Part shown: positions 5,903-7,024 of the stretch, piece by piece
How the letters are laid out: each line of letters starts with the position of its first letter
Position numbering within the stretch: the first letter of the stretch is position 1
Assembly (NCBI GenBank): GCA_021795095.1
Contig: JAJYPU010000096.1
Coordinates: 1-7,024 of the forward strand
Direction of reading: 5' to 3'
Source: Actinomycetes bacterium
GTDB lineage: Bacteria; Actinomycetota; Acidimicrobiia; Acidimicrobiales; RAAP-2
DNA: 7,024 nt
The notes under the pieces: model-generated
Database searches by the model: none
Told to the model about the DNA's origin: nothing
What the model saw: the letters and a program-made list of their open reading frames with translations, nothing else
Translations under genes and position numbers: made by a program

Positions 5903-6655
5903 ATGGCCATCGCGCGCAAATCGAACGAGGCGATCTTCGCCGTCGACGTCGGTGCGACCAACATCAAGTTCGCGGTGGTCGACGACGATGGCAACTTCCT
6001 CAACCCTGTTCGTCGCCGACCCACCCCCTACCCACTCGCACCGGTCAGGCTCGTCCGCTTGATCGCGAGCCGCGCCGGGCGAAGCGGCTGCACCAGGGTG
6101 GGCGTCGGGTTCCCCGGGGCGTTTCGTGACGGCCGCGTGATCGCGCCGGGCAACCTCGCCCGACCGGGCGGGGTAGGGACCGAGGTCGATCCGGACCTGG
6201 ATCGGCAGTGGCGTGGTTTCGCACTCCAGGACGCGCTGTGCGCGGCGACCGGGCTCGACGTGCGCGTCGTCAACGACGCGACGCTGGCTGCGCTCGGCGC
6301 GAGCACGGGTGAGGGCGTGGAGGTTGTCTTGACGCTCGGGACGGGTCTCGGGCTCGCCCTCGTCGTGGACGGCGTACCGACGCCGGTGCGCGACGTGGGT
6401 GCCGAAGTGCGAGCCGACGGGCGAACTTACGACCAGTCGTTCGGTGAGTCGGCCCGATCCACCGATGAGTTGCGCTGGCGCGCCGACCTCGGACGGGTCA
6501 TCGAGGAGTTCGTCACCGAATTCGGACCACGGGTCGTTCACCTGGCCGGGGGCAACGCACGTCGGGTCGACCCCACGTGGTTCTCGTCGATCGGCGTGCC
6601 CGTGACCATCGAGGGCAACGAAGCGCCGCTGCGCGGCGCCGCCCGCCTGTTCTAA
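5903..6655 (+). CDS. ROK-family, polyphosphate-glucokinase (PpgK)-like protein with altered sugar-binding motif
   Basis: A 250-residue cytoplasmic ROK-fold protein. The phosphate-1 motif is VDVGATNIKFAVVD (14-27), GVGFPGAF (67-74) corresponds to the GV.FPG block of PpgK, VVNDATLAALG holds the putative catalytic base Asp125, LTLGTGLGLALVVDG is the phosphate-2 loop, and HLAGGNARR (213-221) is the adenosine region. The ROK zinc motif is absent, as I recall for PpgK. Where PpgK has ELGH, this protein reads DVGA (164-167), losing the glutamate and histidine that contact glucose in ROK kinases. It may therefore use another substrate or be non-catalytic. ATG 5903 is preferred for the leaderless promoter and because the fold starts nearby. 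ATG 5864, which overlaps the upstream stop in ATGA, would add 13 residues and is the main alternative. It is 36 bp after the T4SS-like operon and may share its transcript. Confidence 0.78.
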   Translation: MAIARKSNEAIFAVDVGATNIKFAVVDDDGNFLNPVRRRPTPYPLAPVRLVRLIASRAGRSGCTRVGVGFPGAFRDGRVIAPGNLARPGGVGTEVDPDLDRQWRGFALQDALCAATGLDVRVVNDATLAALGASTGEGVEVVLTLGTGLGLALVVDGVPTPVRDVGAEVRADGRTYDQSFGESARSTDELRWRADLGRVIEEFVTEFGPRVVHLAGGNARRVDPTWFSSIGVPVTIEGNEAPLRGAARLF

Positions 6656-7024
6656 ACGCCGGCGAGGGCGATCGCGCTCTCGCTGAGCACATGGGCCATC
6701 ACCGGGACCGACGCGTCTTCGACGGCGAAGTCGGGCCCGTGGTGCGAGCCGCTGGTGCCGTCGGCGAGAGCGCCCCCCACGAAGATGTAGCAACCGGGTA
6801 CGCGGTTCAAGAGCTCCGAGATGTCGTCACTGGCCGGCGTTGGGGGCATCGTCAGCACGTGCTCGTCACCAAGGACGCGTCGAGCACTGGCCATCACCGT
6901 CTCAAAGACGGCGGGGTCGTTGACGACCGCCGGCGTGCCACCGGTGAAGGACAACGCGCAGCGCACGGCGAAGGCGCGCTCGACGTTGTCGAGGAGATTA
7001 CCGAGCCGAGCCGTGGCCTCGGCC
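6652..7024 (-). CDS. M20-family (M20D-like) amidohydrolase/peptidase, C-terminal fragment
   Basis: The final 123 residues of a metal-dependent amidohydrolase of the M20 group (hippurate hydrolase, N-acyl-amino-acid deacetylase and carboxypeptidase relatives). The 5' part lies beyond the right edge; the GTG at 6966 is internal, since the frame stays open to 7024. Visible blocks are VRCALSFTGGTPAVVNDP, where relatives have 'Y....P.V.ND'; then TPASDDISELLNRVPGCYIFVGG, matching the conserved ASEDF...PG.Y...G block with Asp for Glu and Ile for Phe; and GSHHGPDFAVEDASV (histidines encoded at 6739-6744), matching the HH..F..DE metal-site block near the C-terminus. The exact substrate cannot be told from this fragment. 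Its TAG stop (6654-6652) overlaps the TAA of the converging ROK gene. Family membership is clear; subgroup M20D is likely. Confidence 0.85.
   Translation of the reverse strand, partial: AEATARLGNLLDNVERAFAVRCALSFTGGTPAVVNDPAVFETVMASARRVLGDEHVLTMPPTPASDDISELLNRVPGCYIFVGGALADGTSGSHHGPDFAVEDASVPVMAHVLSESAIALAGV

Noticed and set aside
5645..6793. Long minus-strand open frame (382 codons) opposite the coupling ATPase end and ROK gene
   Set aside because: Arg/Gly-rich low-complexity translation without motifs, crossing three real genes; an antisense artefact of GC bias.
1..7024. tRNA, rRNA, CRISPR repeats, insertion sequences or integrase attachment sites
   Set aside because: Nearly all of the window is accounted for by coding sequence. 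No terminal inverted repeats, transposase motifs, spaced direct repeats or tRNA-like folds were noticed by eye.

Overview
The window is very GC-rich, almost fully coding DNA with third-codon-position GC bias, tight gene overlaps and a SenX3-type histidine kinase. This points to an actinomycete (Actinomycetota). A member of the Acidimicrobiia is my guess, but that is inference and no marker gene here settles it.

Layout. (1) 1-1005, minus strand: the N-terminal 335 residues of a SenX3/PhoR-like membrane histidine kinase, cut by the left edge. (2) 1006-1080: a 75-bp divergent intergenic region ending in a good Shine-Dalgarno sequence. (3) 1081-5867, plus strand: a compact, overlapping four-gene operon that looks like a stripped-down actinobacterial type IV secretion system (T4SS). 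It encodes a 94-aa two-helix VirB2/DUF6112-like subunit, a 369-aa VirB6/TrbL-like (SCO6881-type) channel protein, a 734-aa VirB4-type ATPase carrying the SCO6880-like N-terminal part in the same chain, and a 399-aa VirD4/TraG-like coupling ATPase without membrane helices. (4) 5903-6655, plus strand: a ROK-family, polyphosphate-glucokinase-like protein with a degenerate sugar-binding motif and an apparent leaderless promoter. (5) 6652-7024, minus strand: the C-terminal end of an M20-family amidohydrolase/peptidase. It converges on the ROK gene so closely that the two stop codons overlap.

The four T4SS genes contain the energising ATPases and membrane channel parts. No relaxase, integrase, cell-wall hydrolase, VirB8-like protein or attachment site is visible, and the flanking genes are ordinary housekeeping or regulatory types. 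All four frames are open and all Walker motifs are intact, so this does not look like decay. The most interesting reading is a chromosomally resident minimal T4SS-like translocation machine rather than an ordinary integrative element, but what lies outside the window decides this. Other notable signals are a perfect 25-bp palindrome inside the first T4SS gene, an imperfect hairpin spanning the end of the last T4SS gene, and the altered ROK active-site motif.
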